DNA of 14,754 bases, taken from Clostridiaceae bacterium. GTDB taxonomy: Bacteria > Bacillota > Clostridia > Saccharofermentanales > Fastidiosipilaceae. A program made the translations under genes and the position numbers. Location: the NCBI GenBank assembly GCA_012800515.1, contig JAAZJE010000004.1:1-14754 (forward strand), read 5' to 3'. Shown piece by piece: positions 14,639 to 14,754 of the stretch. Position 1 is the first letter of the stretch. Each line of letters opens with the position of its first letter. The notes below the pieces were generated by a model, which worked only from the letters and a program-made list of their open reading frames with translations, did no database searches and was not told the origin of the DNA.

Positions 14639-14735
14639 GCTGAAGGCTTTGTTGGGGGCTATCGGTTATTAACCCGCAAAAAACAGATCCACCGGCAGAT
14701 GTTTCCAATTACAGAAAATATGAGGGAAAGAAAAA

Positions 14736-14754
14736 ATGAACAAAAAGGGAAGAG
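14736..14754 (+). CDS. Start of an unidentified gene (cut by the window end)
   Basis: An ATG at 14736 follows a GAGGG site (14722-14726) at good spacing and a promoter about 100 bases upstream. Only six codons are visible (Met-Asn-Lys-Lys-Gly-Arg), a basic start that could begin a signal peptide or a soluble protein. No function can be given. Confidence 0.5.

Noticed and set aside
14619..14672. A 17-codon small open frame (ATG 14619 to TAA)
   Set aside because: It overlaps the probable promoter spacer and -10, would start upstream of the predicted transcript start, and has no suitable ribosome site.
14645..14735. A riboswitch or T-box in the leader of the right-edge gene
   Set aside because: The leader is about 90 bases with only a small palindrome at 14664-14674; I see no conserved T-box sequence or familiar aptamer pattern.

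Overview
The window reads as a chromosomal segment of a Gram-positive, Bacillota-type bacterium, most likely a member of the class Clostridia. The reasons are the gene order infB-rbfA-nrnA-truB-ribF, the paired M16 peptidase homologues of the YmfF/YmfH type next to lgt, a DUF6935-type protein, purine-rich Shine-Dalgarno sites (AAGGAG, GAGGAG) with many GTG starts, and extended -10 promoters. The sequence looks moderately GC-rich by eye. I cannot name a genus with confidence.

Positions 1-10908 are one tightly packed plus-strand gene train, with neighbouring genes overlapping by up to 11 bases or separated by at most 26. It starts inside infB (translation initiation factor IF2, 5' end outside the window). 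Next come rbfA (30S maturation), an nrnA-type DHH phosphoesterase (nano-RNA/pAp turnover) and truB (tRNA pseudouridine 55 synthase). The fifth gene is a long one that encodes a complete RibF (riboflavin kinase/FAD synthetase) fused in frame to a complete YmfF-like, zinc-motif-less M16 peptidase homologue. The train goes on with the zinc-motif-bearing partner ymfH, then lgt (prolipoprotein diacylglyceryl transferase, with an unusual acidic tail) and a SEDS-family glycosyltransferase (RodA/FtsW type). A large lipoprotein of unknown function (10916-12541) follows directly and either ends the operon or has its own weak promoter. The theme moves from translation and RNA metabolism to cofactor synthesis and then envelope assembly. 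Lgt would act on the lipoprotein made two genes later.

Positions 12569-13945 (minus strand) hold an AI-2E/UPF0118 family membrane protein with an acidic C-terminal tail, convergent with the lipoprotein gene. A 100-base divergent intergenic region (13946-14045) carries back-to-back extended -10 promoters for this gene and for a DUF6935-like gene (14046-14531).

The last 220 bases hold five copies of a 10-base GCTAATTGCA-type repeat spaced about one helical turn apart. A good promoter follows, and then the first codons of a gene that runs out of the window.

The most unusual element is the RibF-YmfF fusion. The phased repeat array next to the promoter at the right edge comes second. I saw no tRNA, rRNA, CRISPR array, insertion sequence or recognisable riboswitch.
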